Assembly (NCBI RefSeq): GCF_902498065.1
Contig: NZ_CABVIR010000001.1
Location: forward strand, 372,001-436,000
Direction: 5' to 3'
DNA: 64,000 bases
Source of the DNA: Pseudomonas fluorescens
GTDB taxonomy: Bacteria; Pseudomonadota; Gammaproteobacteria; Pseudomonadales; Pseudomonadaceae
In this document: one piece after another, positions 44,865 through 54,483 of the stretch
Numbering within the stretch: position 1 is the first letter of the stretch
How the letters are laid out: every line of letters starts with the position of its first letter
Program-made: the position numbers and the translations under genes
The notes under the pieces: generated by a model
What the model was told of the DNA's origin: nothing
The model's database searches: none
The model's input: the letters and a program-made list of their open reading frames with translations, nothing else

Positions 44865-46592
44865 ATGAAGTTCGAACCTTTTGCCAAATCGCTCATCGCG
44901 ACTTCATTGGCGCTGAGCTGCCTGGTCGCTCACGCCGCTTCCGTTGCTCCCGTCGCAGCCGAAAACGGCATGGTGGTCACGGCCCAGCATCTGGCCAGTC
45001 ATGTGGGCGTCGATGTGCTCAAGAACGGTGGTAACGCCGTCGATGCCGCGGTCGCGGTCGGGTATGCGCTGGCGGTAGTGTATCCCGCGGCCGGTAACCT
45101 GGGCGGCGGTGGTTTCATGACCATTCAACTGGCGGACGGGCGCAAGACCTTCCTCGACTTCCGCGAAAAAGCCCCGCTGGCCGCCACTGCCGATATGTAC
45201 CTCGACAAAGAGGGCAACGTCGTGCCGGACCTCAGCACCCGTGGTCACCTGGCCGTCGGTGTGCCGGGCACCGTGTCCGGTATGGAACTGGCGCTGAGCA
45301 AGTACGGCACCAAACCGCGCAAGGAAGTGATCGCCCCGGCCATCAAGCTCGCTGAAGACGGTTTCACGCTGGAACAGGGCGATGTCGATTTGCTGGAGTA
45401 CGCCACCGACGTCTTCAAAAAGGACATAAAAGATTCCGGCTCGATTTTTCTTAGCAATGGCGAGCCGATGCAGGTCGGTCAGAAACTGGTGCAGAAAGAC
45501 CTGGGCAAAACCCTGCGGGAAATCTCCGAGAAGGGGGCCGACGGCTTCTATAAGGGCTGGGTTGCTGACGCGATCGTCACTTCCAGTCAGGCAAACAAGG
45601 GCATCATCACCCAGGCCGATCTCGACAAATACAAGACCCGCGAACTGGCGCCCATCGAGTGCGATTACCGTGGTTACCACGTGGTCTCGGCACCGCCACC
45701 AAGCTCCGGCGGCGTAGTGATCTGCGAGATCATGAACATCCTCGACGGTTACCCGATGAAGGATCTGGGTTACCACTCGGCGCAGGGCATGCACTACCAG
45801 ATCGAAGCCATGCGCCACGCGTATGTGGACCGCAACAGCTACCTTGGCGACCCGGACTTCGTGAAGAACCCGATCGCCCATTTGCTGGATAAAAACTACG
45901 CGAGCAAAATCCGCGCCGCCATCAATCCGCAAAAAGCCGGCGTGTCCCGGGAGCTCAAACCAGGCGTTGCGCCGCACGAAGGCAGTAACACCACCCATTA
46001 CTCCATCGTCGATAAATGGGGCAACGCGGTCTCGGTGACTTACACCTTGAACGACTGGTTCGGCGCTGGCGTCATGGCCAGCAAAACCGGGGTCATCCTC
46101 AATGACGAAATGGACGACTTCACCTCGAAAATCGGCGTGCCGAACATGTACGGCCTGGTGCAAGGGGAGGCCAACGCCATCGCGCCGGGCAAGGCGCCGC
46201 TGTCGTCCATGAGCCCGACCATCGTCACCAAGGACGGCAAAGTCGTGATGGTGGTCGGCACACCGGGTGGCAGTCGTATCATCACCGCGACCCTGCTGAC
46301 CATTCTCAACGTGATCGACTACGGCATGAACATCCAGGAAGCGGTCGATGCGCCGCGTTTCCATCAGCAATGGCTACCGGAGGAGACCAACCTGGAAACC
46401 TTCACCACCAGCCCGGACACGGTGAAGCTGCTCGAAAGCTGGGGTCACAAGTTTGCCGGGCCGCAGGATGCCAACCATATCGCCGCGATCCTGGTCGGCG
46501 CGCCGTCGCTGGACGGTAAACCGGTGGGCAAGAACCGCTTCTACGGAGCGAACGATCCGCGTCGTAACACCGGGTTATCGCTCGGTTATTGA
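44865..46592 (+). CDS. ggt: Gamma-glutamyltranspeptidase
   Basis: 575-aa periplasmic Ntn-hydrolase that cleaves glutathione. Signal peptide to about residue 24 (VAHA). The autoprocessing site is NTTHYSIVD, with catalytic Thr376 starting the small subunit. GNLGGGGFMTIQLADG and PLSSMSPTIV are conserved. Start ATG 44865 with purine-rich AAAGAGACC upstream. Confidence 0.95.
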   Translation: MKFEPFAKSLIATSLALSCLVAHAASVAPVAAENGMVVTAQHLASHVGVDVLKNGGNAVDAAVAVGYALAVVYPAAGNLGGGGFMTIQLADGRKTFLDFREKAPLAATADMYLDKEGNVVPDLSTRGHLAVGVPGTVSGMELALSKYGTKPRKEVIAPAIKLAEDGFTLEQGDVDLLEYATDVFKKDIKDSGSIFLSNGEPMQVGQKLVQKDLGKTLREISEKGADGFYKGWVADAIVTSSQANKGIITQADLDKYKTRELAPIECDYRGYHVVSAPPPSSGGVVICEIMNILDGYPMKDLGYHSAQGMHYQIEAMRHAYVDRNSYLGDPDFVKNPIAHLLDKNYASKIRAAINPQKAGVSRELKPGVAPHEGSNTTHYSIVDKWGNAVSVTYTLNDWFGAGVMASKTGVILNDEMDDFTSKIGVPNMYGLVQGEANAIAPGKAPLSSMSPTIVTKDGKVVMVVGTPGGSRIITATLLTILNVIDYGMNIQEAVDAPRFHQQWLPEETNLETFTTSPDTVKLLESWGHKFAGPQDANHIAAILVGAPSLDGKPVGKNRFYGANDPRRNTGLSLGY

Positions 46593-46625
46593 GGGTTGTA
46601 TTTGGAAGGGGATCGTTTTTACATA

Positions 46626-46649
46626 GGGGACAGGTTTTCTGTCCCCTGA
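46626..46649 (+). terminator. Hairpin after ggt
   Basis: AGGGGACAG and CTGTCCCCT separated by GTTTT. A 9-bp perfect stem about 35 bp after the ggt stop, but no T-run follows; probable weak terminator or mRNA 3' end. Confidence 0.5.
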
Positions 46650-46675
46650 CTCACCGATATTTCAAGGAAGGAACC

Positions 46676-47209
46676 ATGACCACCGCACTGTTAATCATTG
46701 ACGTCCAGCAGGCTCTATGCTCCGGTGAGTACGAGTGCTTCCAGATTGCGCGTGTCATCGACACCATCAACACGCTCAGTGCTCGTGCCCGAAGGGCCGG
46801 GATTCCGATCGTGTTGATCCAACACGAAGAAGCCGGCAGCCCGTTGGCCCATGGTGCCGACGGTTGGCAGTTGGCCGAAGGATTGGACGTCTCGACCACG
46901 GATTGGCGCGTACGCAAAACCACACCGGATTCGTTCTACCAGACCCACCTGCAAAAGCTGTTGCCGGTGCAGGATTTCGAACGCCTGGTCATCTGTGGTT
47001 TGCAATCCGACTATTGCGTTAACGCCACTGTGCGTCAGGCGCTGAAACTGGGGTATGACGTGGTGCTGGCCGCTGACGCTCATTCCACCGTCGACAACGG
47101 CAACCTCGCCGCCGAAGACATCATTGCCGAGCACAACAAGGACCTGGCGCACCTGACCGGTTCGGTGGCACGGATCGATGTGAAACCCGCCGCGGACATC
47201 ACCTTCTAG
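46676..47209 (+). CDS. Isochorismatase-fold cysteine hydrolase
   Basis: 177 aa. Catalytic triad visible: Asp9 (LLIIDVQQ), Lys81 (VRKTTPDSF) and Cys114 (GLQSDYCVNATVRQA). The family includes nicotinamidases, isochorismatases and other amide hydrolases; the substrate is not predictable. AAGGAAGGA lies just before ATG 46676. Confidence 0.88.
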   Translation: MTTALLIIDVQQALCSGEYECFQIARVIDTINTLSARARRAGIPIVLIQHEEAGSPLAHGADGWQLAEGLDVSTTDWRVRKTTPDSFYQTHLQKLLPVQDFERLVICGLQSDYCVNATVRQALKLGYDVVLAADAHSTVDNGNLAAEDIIAEHNKDLAHLTGSVARIDVKPAADITF

Positions 47210-47379
47210 CGGGACTGGATGTTCGGTACGCTGTACGTCACCACCTCGAAGCCCGAGCAGATCCGGTTTGGCACTGGCGAGCACGACCACGATCGGTACC
47301 TGACGATCTATAGTCTGATCGTCACACCCTTTGTCGACATCGCCCGACACATCACTGCTGCCTCACGGAGACCCCGCTC

Positions 47380-47838
47380 ATGGATGTCCAGGTACATCGC
47401 GCCGACGCCACCCACCTCGACCACGTTGCCCGCCTGTTCGACGCCTATCGAGGTTTCTACGGCCAACCTTCGAACCTGACACAGTCTCGCGATTTCATCG
47501 CCGAGCGCATTGCCCGGGATGAGTCGGCGATCTTCGTCGTCCTCGACGCTGCTGGCGAAGCGCTGGGGTTCGTCCAGTTGTTCCCGACTTTTTCCTCCAT
47601 CGACGCACACCGCACCTGGCTGCTCGGTGACCTCTTCACCGCACCCGTCGCACGGGGGCGTGGGGTCGCAACGCTGCTGATGAACACCGCGCGCGACTTC
47701 GCGGTGTTGAGCGGCGCCAAAGGCCTGGTGCTGGAAACCGCCACGGACAATCACGGCGCACAGCGTTTGTATGAATCTTTGGGCTACGTGCGCGAAACGG
47801 GTTACTACACCTATTGCCTCGATTTAAAGCAAGGCTGA
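47380..47838 (+). CDS. GNAT acetyltransferase
   Basis: 152 aa (MDVQVHRADATHLDHVARLF). Acetyl-CoA motif LGDLFTAPVARGRGVATLLM and motif B NHGAQRLYESLGYVRETGYY. Acceptor unknown. Ends 4 bp before the convergent VanX/LDT gene. The 170 bp upstream contain nothing recognised. Confidence 0.85.
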   Translation: MDVQVHRADATHLDHVARLFDAYRGFYGQPSNLTQSRDFIAERIARDESAIFVVLDAAGEALGFVQLFPTFSSIDAHRTWLLGDLFTAPVARGRGVATLLMNTARDFAVLSGAKGLVLETATDNHGAQRLYESLGYVRETGYYTYCLDLKQG

Positions 47839-47842
47839 CTGA

Positions 47843-49279
47843 TCACCGTTCCGGCAGGTTCCAGCGCTCGCGCAAGTGCGCGTATTGCGCTTCGGGCATT
47901 TGCACCAACAGGGGAGACTGCCGCGGATCGAGCCAGTCGAACAATCGGCTGATGTCCGCTTGATCCATGGCCGTGCAACCTGCTGTCGGCGATGTCGGGC
48001 TGCGCCAGATATGGAAAAAAATGCATGAGCCCGAGGTGGGAGACGCCGGCGTGTTGTGTTCGATGAAAATGCCTTTGCGGTAGCCGTCTTCGCTTCGCAT
48101 GCGCTCGGAGCTGTTCCAGTCCTTGGGCGTCGCCGCGCCGTCGACCAGCGTGTTGTAGTGTTCGGAACGACTGTCGTCTACGCATTCGGTGGTCGCCGTC
48201 AGTGCGAGGTAGGGCAGTTTCGTGTTGTCCCTGGTCGCGTAACCGAACGCCGTTCCCAGTTTGAATACCCCGGCCGGCGCTTTTCCATCGCCTTCGTGTT
48301 TGACGGGTTCTGCACCTGGCTCAACGCTGTTCAACCCCTTGCCCCAGGCCATGCCGTTTTTGCCGACCACCACCGTAAACGCCTCGCCATACTTGCGGAA
48401 GGTGTTGCCGTCTCGTTCATAGCGCTGGGCGCTGCCTTGCAGGTCATCCCAGCTTTTTGTGGTGACCACAATCAGTTGATGGCTGCTGTCGAGCGCTGCA
48501 TTGGCGTCCAGCGGGGCAATGGGGAAATCCATGACGTTGTTCGGTGCCTGTGCGCCGCCATAAGTGAAATGCCACCATTCTTTCGAGTACCCGGAGAAGC
48601 CCTCTTTTGCCATGGCGCTAGCGAGCCGTTGGCGATTGTCCAGCGCGTTCGCGTTGATCGTCGGGTTGGCGGTATGCGCCCGCTCATCGAAGCAATCGAA
48701 GCCGGTGCCCATGTCGAGTGCGCCGTCACGCCAGCGCTGATCGTAGGGTGCGGTGCAATCGACCTGCGTGGCCGAGGGCGTCCAGGTGCTGGCGGGCAAG
48801 GCCTTCGGACCTGTGAGTGTCAGGTCCACGGTCGAGCCTCTGGAGTGATTCGACACTCGCGCCACATACCCCAGGCGCCAGAAGTCCTGCTTGTCCACGC
48901 GCGGGTAGAACTCAGTCTTGCGTGGGTCGCCCGGCTCATTGGCAAAGCGGCCCATATCGGCCACCGCCCGATTCGGTCGATAACAATCAAACACCTTCAA
49001 ACCGTAGCCTTGCGCGCGCAACGACGCTTGCACCCGGGCGAGGGCCTTGGCGGCGTCCAGCGTCAACAGGCATTCGGCAGCGGCATAACCGTCGAGTGGG
49101 TGGCCGGTGAAGTTGTGAGGGCTGGCGTAGCGAATGTCCTGCTCAATGCCCGGATCAATCGCGCGCAGATAGACCATGTGCCCGGGTCGTGGCTCGGCAT
49201 TGACCATCGCCGGTATGACGCTGCTCAGCAACAGCAGTGATTGCAGCCAGCGACGGGCGAGGGTGCGAAGAGGGCGCAT
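47843..49279 (-). CDS. Secreted fusion: VanX-like D-Ala-D-Ala dipeptidase plus L,D-transpeptidase-like domain
   Basis: 478 aa with an N-terminal signal peptide (to about residue 28). Residues ~35-245 form a peptidase M15D/VanX domain: zinc ligands His145 and Asp152 in SNHSRGSTVDL, catalytic Glu234 and ligand His237 in KEWWHF. Residues ~265-470 form a YkuD/COG3786-like domain: GKNGMAWGKGL, EGDGKAPAGVFKLG, His423 in CIFFHIW and the likely nucleophile Cys435 in TAGCTAM. Both domains act on peptidoglycan stem peptides and should work in the periplasm. Divergent from the adenylation/acyltransferase gene, 135 bp apart. Confidence 0.82.
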   Translation of the reverse strand: MRPLRTLARRWLQSLLLLSSVIPAMVNAEPRPGHMVYLRAIDPGIEQDIRYASPHNFTGHPLDGYAAAECLLTLDAAKALARVQASLRAQGYGLKVFDCYRPNRAVADMGRFANEPGDPRKTEFYPRVDKQDFWRLGYVARVSNHSRGSTVDLTLTGPKALPASTWTPSATQVDCTAPYDQRWRDGALDMGTGFDCFDERAHTANPTINANALDNRQRLASAMAKEGFSGYSKEWWHFTYGGAQAPNNVMDFPIAPLDANAALDSSHQLIVVTTKSWDDLQGSAQRYERDGNTFRKYGEAFTVVVGKNGMAWGKGLNSVEPGAEPVKHEGDGKAPAGVFKLGTAFGYATRDNTKLPYLALTATTECVDDSRSEHYNTLVDGAATPKDWNSSERMRSEDGYRKGIFIEHNTPASPTSGSCIFFHIWRSPTSPTAGCTAMDQADISRLFDWLDPRQSPLLVQMPEAQYAHLRERWNLPER

Positions 49280-49414
49280 GCGATGCCTCCAGGAGGCCGG
49301 GTACCAAATGAACGTGGGAAAGGTAGCAGACTGAGGTCAGGGGGGCTAATCTCACTCAGCATTTGCGGGTCACGGTATTAACCTTGTACAGATCATGCGG
49401 AGCACAAATCCAAG

Positions 49415-52237
49415 ATGCAGGACCACCGCCCAAATCCAGCGCTTCATCTGGAGTACTGTGCCGATCGCCCGATATTCATGGACTTCTTGCAACAGGCTCA
49501 GCGCTCGCCCGACGCCGTAGCGGTCGTCTCTCACGACGCGACGTGCAGCTATCGTCAGCTCGAACAGATAAGCCATGGCATTGCGTCCTTTCTGAAGGTC
49601 AATGGTGCTAACGAATCCGACCGGGTGGTTATTGTTTCCAATCGCTGTGCGGGGTTGGTCTATGCAATGCTCGGCGCCTTGCGTGCCGGGTTGACGTTCA
49701 CGGTTGCCGACGTCGCGTATCCACCGGCGCGCATCGGGCAAATCATCCGGGCGTTGCAACCTTCCTTTGTCCTGCTTTGCGGTGGGGCCAGCGTCGATCT
49801 CAATCCCGAACACCTCGAGGCAGGGCGTTCGGCGCCGCGAGTCGTCAGCATTGCGGAAGATCCCGGCGAATCACTGCGTGAGTTCGCCTTTCATCAAAGT
49901 GCCTTGCCGGAAGTCGACCCTGCGCATCCGGCCTACATCACCTTCACCTCCGGCAGCACCGGCGAACCGAAGGGCATCGTGGCCACTCATGCACCTTTGG
50001 TACATTTCATCGAGTGGCATACCCAGCATCATTCCTTGTCAAAAGACGATTGCTTTTCCCTGTTGTCCGGACTGGGACACGACCCTGTGTACCGGGATGT
50101 ATTTACCCCATTGTCGATTGGCGCAAAAGTTTTCATCCCCGCTCAATCGACGGTCATAGACCCTGCGGCATTGGCGAGGTGGATACACAAGAATGGAATT
50201 TCAATTGTTCATCTGACACCGCCGTTGGGGAAGTTGATAGAAACCGGCGCAAAACTTCAGGGGGCAAGATTCAGCGCGCTTCGATACCTGTTCTGGGGCG
50301 GCGATGCCCTCAGCCTTTCGCTGTACGAGCAAATGCGCGTCATTGCACCCAATGCCGTCAGTGTTAATTTTTACGGCACGACGGAAACGCCCCAGGCCAT
50401 GGCGTACCACCGCGTCGACCCTGAAGCCGACAACGCCAGGATTCCACTGGGCAAAGGCATTGAAAGCGCGCAGTTGCTGGTCGTGAATGACACCCATCAG
50501 TTGGTGCATGAAGGAGAGGTCGGAGAAATCCTGATACGCAGTCCTTATTTGTCTCAGGGTTACTGGGGTGACATCGCGCAAACCCGGGAAAAGTTTGTGG
50601 TGAATCCGTTTACGAATGTCGAGAACGACATTTGTTATAAAACCGGCGATCTTGGAACTTATCTTTCAGATGGCAGTGTCAGTTTTTTGGGGCGGGGCGA
50701 TAGTCAGGTCAAAATTCGCGGTCATCGCATCGAGCTGGCTGAAATCGAGGGCGCACTGTCACAGCATCCACTGATCAAGCAGTGCGTTGTACTGGCAGTC
50801 AATGACAACGCGCTGGTCAGGTTGGTCGCCTATTGCGTTTCAATAACCGCTGTTTCAACGGTTGAGCTGCGCGAGTACCTCAACACTCGCCTCCCGGAAT
50901 ACATGGTGCCGGCGTTGTTTGTCTTCCTGGACGCTATTCCACTGACGCCCAATGGAAAGATCGATAAGCGGGCGTTGCCTGCGATAGCCGCGAACACAGA
51001 GGCGGCGTCCGTCAGTTCCCATCAGGACCTATCGCCGCTCGCGCTAAAACTGGCGCAGGCCTGGGCTGAAATACTTCAGGTCCCGCGCATCGACGCCAAC
51101 CTGACATTTGTCGAACTGGGTGGAGATTCGCTGTCGTTTGTTCAGGCTTCAATGGTGCTTGAAGAGCTGATCGGTCAGCTGCCTGATCAATGGGAAATGA
51201 CACCGGTGCGTGAACTTGCCGGGTTGGCCGGTAAAACCAGGGCCTCAAAGTTGTCCATCAGGGCAATGGAAGTTCCTGTCCTGTTACGTGTCATCTCGAT
51301 CATGCTGATTGTCGTTGGGCATCTTCAACTGTTCTCGACATGGTTAGTGGCAGGCGAAACGACGGTATTGTTTTTGATCTCTGGCATCAGTCTGGCGAGG
51401 TTCCAGTTTCAAGCCATCAATGAGCGCGGCAATGTGCATACGCTGATCAGGTCAGTGGTCAGTATCGCGGTGCCGACCATCCTTTACACACTCTTGAACC
51501 AGATGCTGTTCGACCGGGTTCATTGGCAAACAATGTTGCTGATTTCCAACTGGTTTCCACCGAGTCTCATCGGTGTTTTTGCCTACTGGTATGTTGAAGT
51601 GCTCCTGCAGATGATACTCATCATCGGGTTTGTTCTGTCGTTCGAGCGCGTCAGGAACGTCATTACTGCCAACCCGTTTCGCTGCCTTGTTATGGCGTCA
51701 TGTGCGTTGGCCGTGGCCGACATCATGATCAGTGCGTATGTGTTTGATGCGGCACCGCTCTATAACCGCGTGCCGCAGCACTACCTTGCGGTCATGGTGC
51801 TTGGAATGGCCGTTCACTATGCTCATTCCCGGGCCCAGAAGTGGATTGTCAGTGCGGTTGCCGTGGTGGTGATTGGCGGGCAGGATCTTCTGCTGCTCTT
51901 CGGGCCTGGCGCGCAAGAAATCGCCAATAACTATGTTGATATCGCCATCCCTGCCGTACTTTTACTGGTTTGGGTCAGGTCAATTCCGGTGCCAGGGCTT
52001 ATTGCCCGGGGGCTTGCGTTAATTGCGGCGTCAACGCTGTTTATTTATCTGACGCATTTTCAGTTTCAGTCCTTGGCCCGGCATATTGTTGACCTGCCCG
52101 CGCTCGCGGTGGTCGTTGCCATCGTCGGTGGAATTGGGGTTGGGTATGTGTGGAATAACGTTGTTCGAATCGTTTTGGTGCGCTGGAATGGCGCCAGCAA
52201 GAAGGGGGGGGCGGATACGGTTGAGCGCGTTGCTTGA
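49415..52237 (+). CDS. NRPS-like A-PCP protein fused to a membrane acyltransferase-3 domain
   Basis: 940 aa in one frame. The adenylation domain (about 15-530) has A3 TFTSGSTGEPKG at 176-187, Asp223 (GHDPVYRDVF) at the position that binds the substrate alpha-amino group, A5 NFYGTTE at 318-324, A7 YKTGDL and A10 PNGKIDK with Lys515. The carrier domain (~535-605) has LGGDSLSF with phosphopantetheine Ser572. Residues ~620-925 are an integral membrane domain of about ten helices; its first helix (RVISIMLIVVGHL, Arg625 and His635) and STLFIYLTHF follow the acyltransferase-3/OafA pattern. No condensation or thioesterase domain. Inference: an amino acid is activated, loaded on the carrier and transferred across the membrane. 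Confidence 0.85.
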   Translation: MQDHRPNPALHLEYCADRPIFMDFLQQAQRSPDAVAVVSHDATCSYRQLEQISHGIASFLKVNGANESDRVVIVSNRCAGLVYAMLGALRAGLTFTVADVAYPPARIGQIIRALQPSFVLLCGGASVDLNPEHLEAGRSAPRVVSIAEDPGESLREFAFHQSALPEVDPAHPAYITFTSGSTGEPKGIVATHAPLVHFIEWHTQHHSLSKDDCFSLLSGLGHDPVYRDVFTPLSIGAKVFIPAQSTVIDPAALARWIHKNGISIVHLTPPLGKLIETGAKLQGARFSALRYLFWGGDALSLSLYEQMRVIAPNAVSVNFYGTTETPQAMAYHRVDPEADNARIPLGKGIESAQLLVVNDTHQLVHEGEVGEILIRSPYLSQGYWGDIAQTREKFVVNPFTNVENDICYKTGDLGTYLSDGSVSFLGRGDSQVKIRGHRIELAEIEGALSQHPLIKQCVVLAVNDNALVRLVAYCVSITAVSTVELREYLNTRLPEYMVPALFVFLDAIPLTPNGKIDKRALPAIAANTEAASVSSHQDLSPLALKLAQAWAEILQVPRIDANLTFVELGGDSLSFVQASMVLEELIGQLPDQWEMTPVRELAGLAGKTRASKLSIRAMEVPVLLRVISIMLIVVGHLQLFSTWLVAGETTVLFLISGISLARFQFQAINERGNVHTLIRSVVSIAVPTILYTLLNQMLFDRVHWQTMLLISNWFPPSLIGVFAYWYVEVLLQMILIIGFVLSFERVRNVITANPFRCLVMASCALAVADIMISAYVFDAAPLYNRVPQHYLAVMVLGMAVHYAHSRAQKWIVSAVAVVVIGGQDLLLLFGPGAQEIANNYVDIAIPAVLLLVWVRSIPVPGLIARGLALIAASTLFIYLTHFQFQSLARHIVDLPALAVVVAIVGGIGVGYVWNNVVRIVLVRWNGASKKGGADTVERVA

Positions 52238-52488
52238 TGGCGAACTTTGTCCATGCGGTATCGGCGGCCCAGGAGGCCGCCCTTACGGCGGGAGCTGCGG
52301 TCAACTCATTCCGGACATGTACGCATTTCCCCTGTAGGAGCCGGCTTGCTGGCGATGGCGTCCGAACAGTCAATAAACAGGCTGGCTGACCCACCGCTAT
52401 CGCCAGCAAGCCGGCTCCTACAGTTGATTGGGGAATCGTCCAGATCCTGTGCCGCCCCCGGTCATGGCCCGGAGTTCTTCCACGTCGT
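52238..52488. other. Convergent intergenic region with REP
   Basis: 251 bp between the NRPS-like gene and the ABC ATPase gene, transcribed towards each other. Contains only a REP pair at 52331-52423; no other feature seen. Confidence 0.7.
52331..52423. repeat. REP inverted pair, CTGTAGGAG variant
   Basis: CCTGTAGGAGCCGGCTTGCT and its inverted complement, with a GGCTTGCTGGCGATGG core and ~35 bp between arms. Confidence 0.85.
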
Positions 52489-54483
52489 TCAACCTCTCGA
52501 CTGAAACTGCAAAACAGGAGATGTCGGCCCCGCTACTTGCACCGGTCGAGGCGTGGCTGAGTCGTCGGTTCGATGCGCCAGCTCGGCGAGCGGGATATGG
52601 CAGCGAACGAACCCACTCTGCGTCATCTGCGTGGGCGGACGACTTTCGGCGCACAGGGCACCCACCTGTCGAGGGCAGCGTCCGGCGAGCGGGCAGCCAC
52701 GGCCGCCAATCGATGGCGAGTCTGGCATTGCCGGCGGTTCTGGCACGTAGTCATCTTTACTCAGGCCCGGTGCCGCACCGAGGAGCATTTGCGTATACGG
52801 ATGCAATGGCGAATTGAAGAGTGCATCGGTATCGACCATCTGCATCAGTTCGCCGCGATAGAGGACGGCGACTCGGTCGGCCAACTGCCGCACGACCGCG
52901 AGGTCATGTGAGATAAACAGCATGGCAACGCAATGCTGCTCCTTGAGCGCCATGAGCAACTCGACAATTTTCGTTTGCACGGAAACATCGAGCGCCGAGA
53001 GGATTTCATCGCAGATCAACAGTTTGGGGTTGACCAGCAGGGCACGTGCAATCGCGACCCGTTGGCGCTCGCCGCCGGACAGTTGTTCGGGAAAACGATT
53101 CAGATACCCGGCATGCAGCCCGACATTTCCCAGTGCCGTCTCAAGTTTTTCAGGGGTCGATTCGATCGCGAAATGGTGCAGCGGTCGTTCAAGAATGGCC
53201 CGCACACTTCGGCGCGGATTGAGTGACGCATCCGGGTTCTGGAAGATGTATTGAATCTCCCGCAATTGCTCGACCGACCTGCCCGCGAGCGTAGGCTCCA
53301 ACGCCTTCCCGTCAACGCTGATGGTGCCTGATTTGGGCGCGAGTCGCCCGCTGATGGCGCGAGCGATCGTTGATTTTCCGCTGCCCGATTCACCCACCAA
53401 CGCCACGATCTCACCGGCGCGCAGTTCAAGATCGATATCCCGTGCGATGGAGATCGGCACTTTCCCCAACAGCTCTGCGTACCATCCGGACCGTGCGTAG
53501 GAAAGCGAGAGATTCTCCACTGATAATAATCGTGCCGGCTCCCGATCGGGCCGCAGGTTACCCGTCGCCGACGGTGTTGGATCTGGAGTGTCGGCGACGT
53601 CGGGCCAGCGCATGCAGGCGACGGATTGCGCGTCCGCCACAGGTATCAGCTCTTGCGGCGTCGAGCGACAGGTGGCTGTCGCAAAGTCGCACCGCGGCTC
53701 GAATTTGCAGCCCTCGGCCATCTGATCCCGCCGTAGCATCCCGCGAAGACCGCGACCCGCACGATGGCCGTGTTGTACCGTCGGGATCGATCCGATCAAC
53801 CCGCGTGAATACGGATGAGCAGGGTGCGATAACAACCGCTCGCAAGGCGCGACCTCGACGAGCTTGCCGGCATACATGACGCCAATGCGGTCGGCGATTT
53901 GCGCCAGCAGGGCGAGGTCATGGGTGACATAGAGCATGGCCATGCCAATGCGACTTCGCAGGTCCGACAGCAGCTGGATAATCTGCCGTTGCGTGGTGAC
54001 GTCCAGTCCTGTGGTCGGCTCGTCAAGGACCAGCAGGTCCGGATTGCATGAAACCGCCATGGCAATCGTCACCCGTTGCTGTTGCCCGCCCGACAGCTCA
54101 TGGGGATAACGCCGGCTGACATCGGGCAACCCGACCAAGGCAAACAGGTCCGTGATGCGCTGTTCCATGGAGAGCCCGTCCGGCAGTGCCTGGTGAGTCA
54201 GGATCATCTCGCGTATTTGCTGGCCGACCCGCATGCCGGGGCTTAACGCGGTTGTCGGATTCTGCGGGACCAGCGCAATGCGGTTGCCGCGAAGCTTTGC
54301 CAGTGAACGGGCGTCGAGCTTGAGCAGGTCGACCCCTTCGAATAACACTTCACCGGTCTGCACGCGGCTGTTGGCGGCGCCGTAACCGAGCAGCCGGTAG
54401 GCCACCGTGGATTTTCCGCAACCCGATTCCCCGACGAGACCAAAAGTCTCTCCCCGGGCTATTTCAAGGCAAACCCCTTCCAC
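52489..54483 (-). CDS. Double ABC ATPase of the peptide/nickel (Dpp/Opp) type, 5'-truncated
   Basis: 664 aa with two ABC domains. Domain 1 has Walker A GESGCGKST (18-26), signature LSGGQQQR (130-137), LLVLDEP and a C-rich oligopeptide-transporter tail (CKFEPRCDFATATC). Domain 2 has Walker A GESGSGKS (364-371), LSGGERQR and LLICDE, then a second C-rich tail. Domain 2 has ~45 residues before Walker A, domain 1 only 17; reading upstream, an in-frame TGA comes after 11 more codons. So the first beta strand of domain 1 is missing, and the GTG at 54481-54483 is only a nominal start. No permease or binding-protein gene is present. Possibly a decaying remnant. Confidence 0.75.
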   Translation of the reverse strand: MEGVCLEIARGETFGLVGESGCGKSTVAYRLLGYGAANSRVQTGEVLFEGVDLLKLDARSLAKLRGNRIALVPQNPTTALSPGMRVGQQIREMILTHQALPDGLSMEQRITDLFALVGLPDVSRRYPHELSGGQQQRVTIAMAVSCNPDLLVLDEPTTGLDVTTQRQIIQLLSDLRSRIGMAMLYVTHDLALLAQIADRIGVMYAGKLVEVAPCERLLSHPAHPYSRGLIGSIPTVQHGHRAGRGLRGMLRRDQMAEGCKFEPRCDFATATCRSTPQELIPVADAQSVACMRWPDVADTPDPTPSATGNLRPDREPARLLSVENLSLSYARSGWYAELLGKVPISIARDIDLELRAGEIVALVGESGSGKSTIARAISGRLAPKSGTISVDGKALEPTLAGRSVEQLREIQYIFQNPDASLNPRRSVRAILERPLHHFAIESTPEKLETALGNVGLHAGYLNRFPEQLSGGERQRVAIARALLVNPKLLICDEILSALDVSVQTKIVELLMALKEQHCVAMLFISHDLAVVRQLADRVAVLYRGELMQMVDTDALFNSPLHPYTQMLLGAAPGLSKDDYVPEPPAMPDSPSIGGRGCPLAGRCPRQVGALCAESRPPTQMTQSGFVRCHIPLAELAHRTDDSATPRPVQVAGPTSPVLQFQSRG

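Noticed and set aside
47219..47479. 86-codon frame before the GNAT gene at 47380
   Set aside because: Overlaps the GNAT start in another frame, no similarity, so left uncalled.
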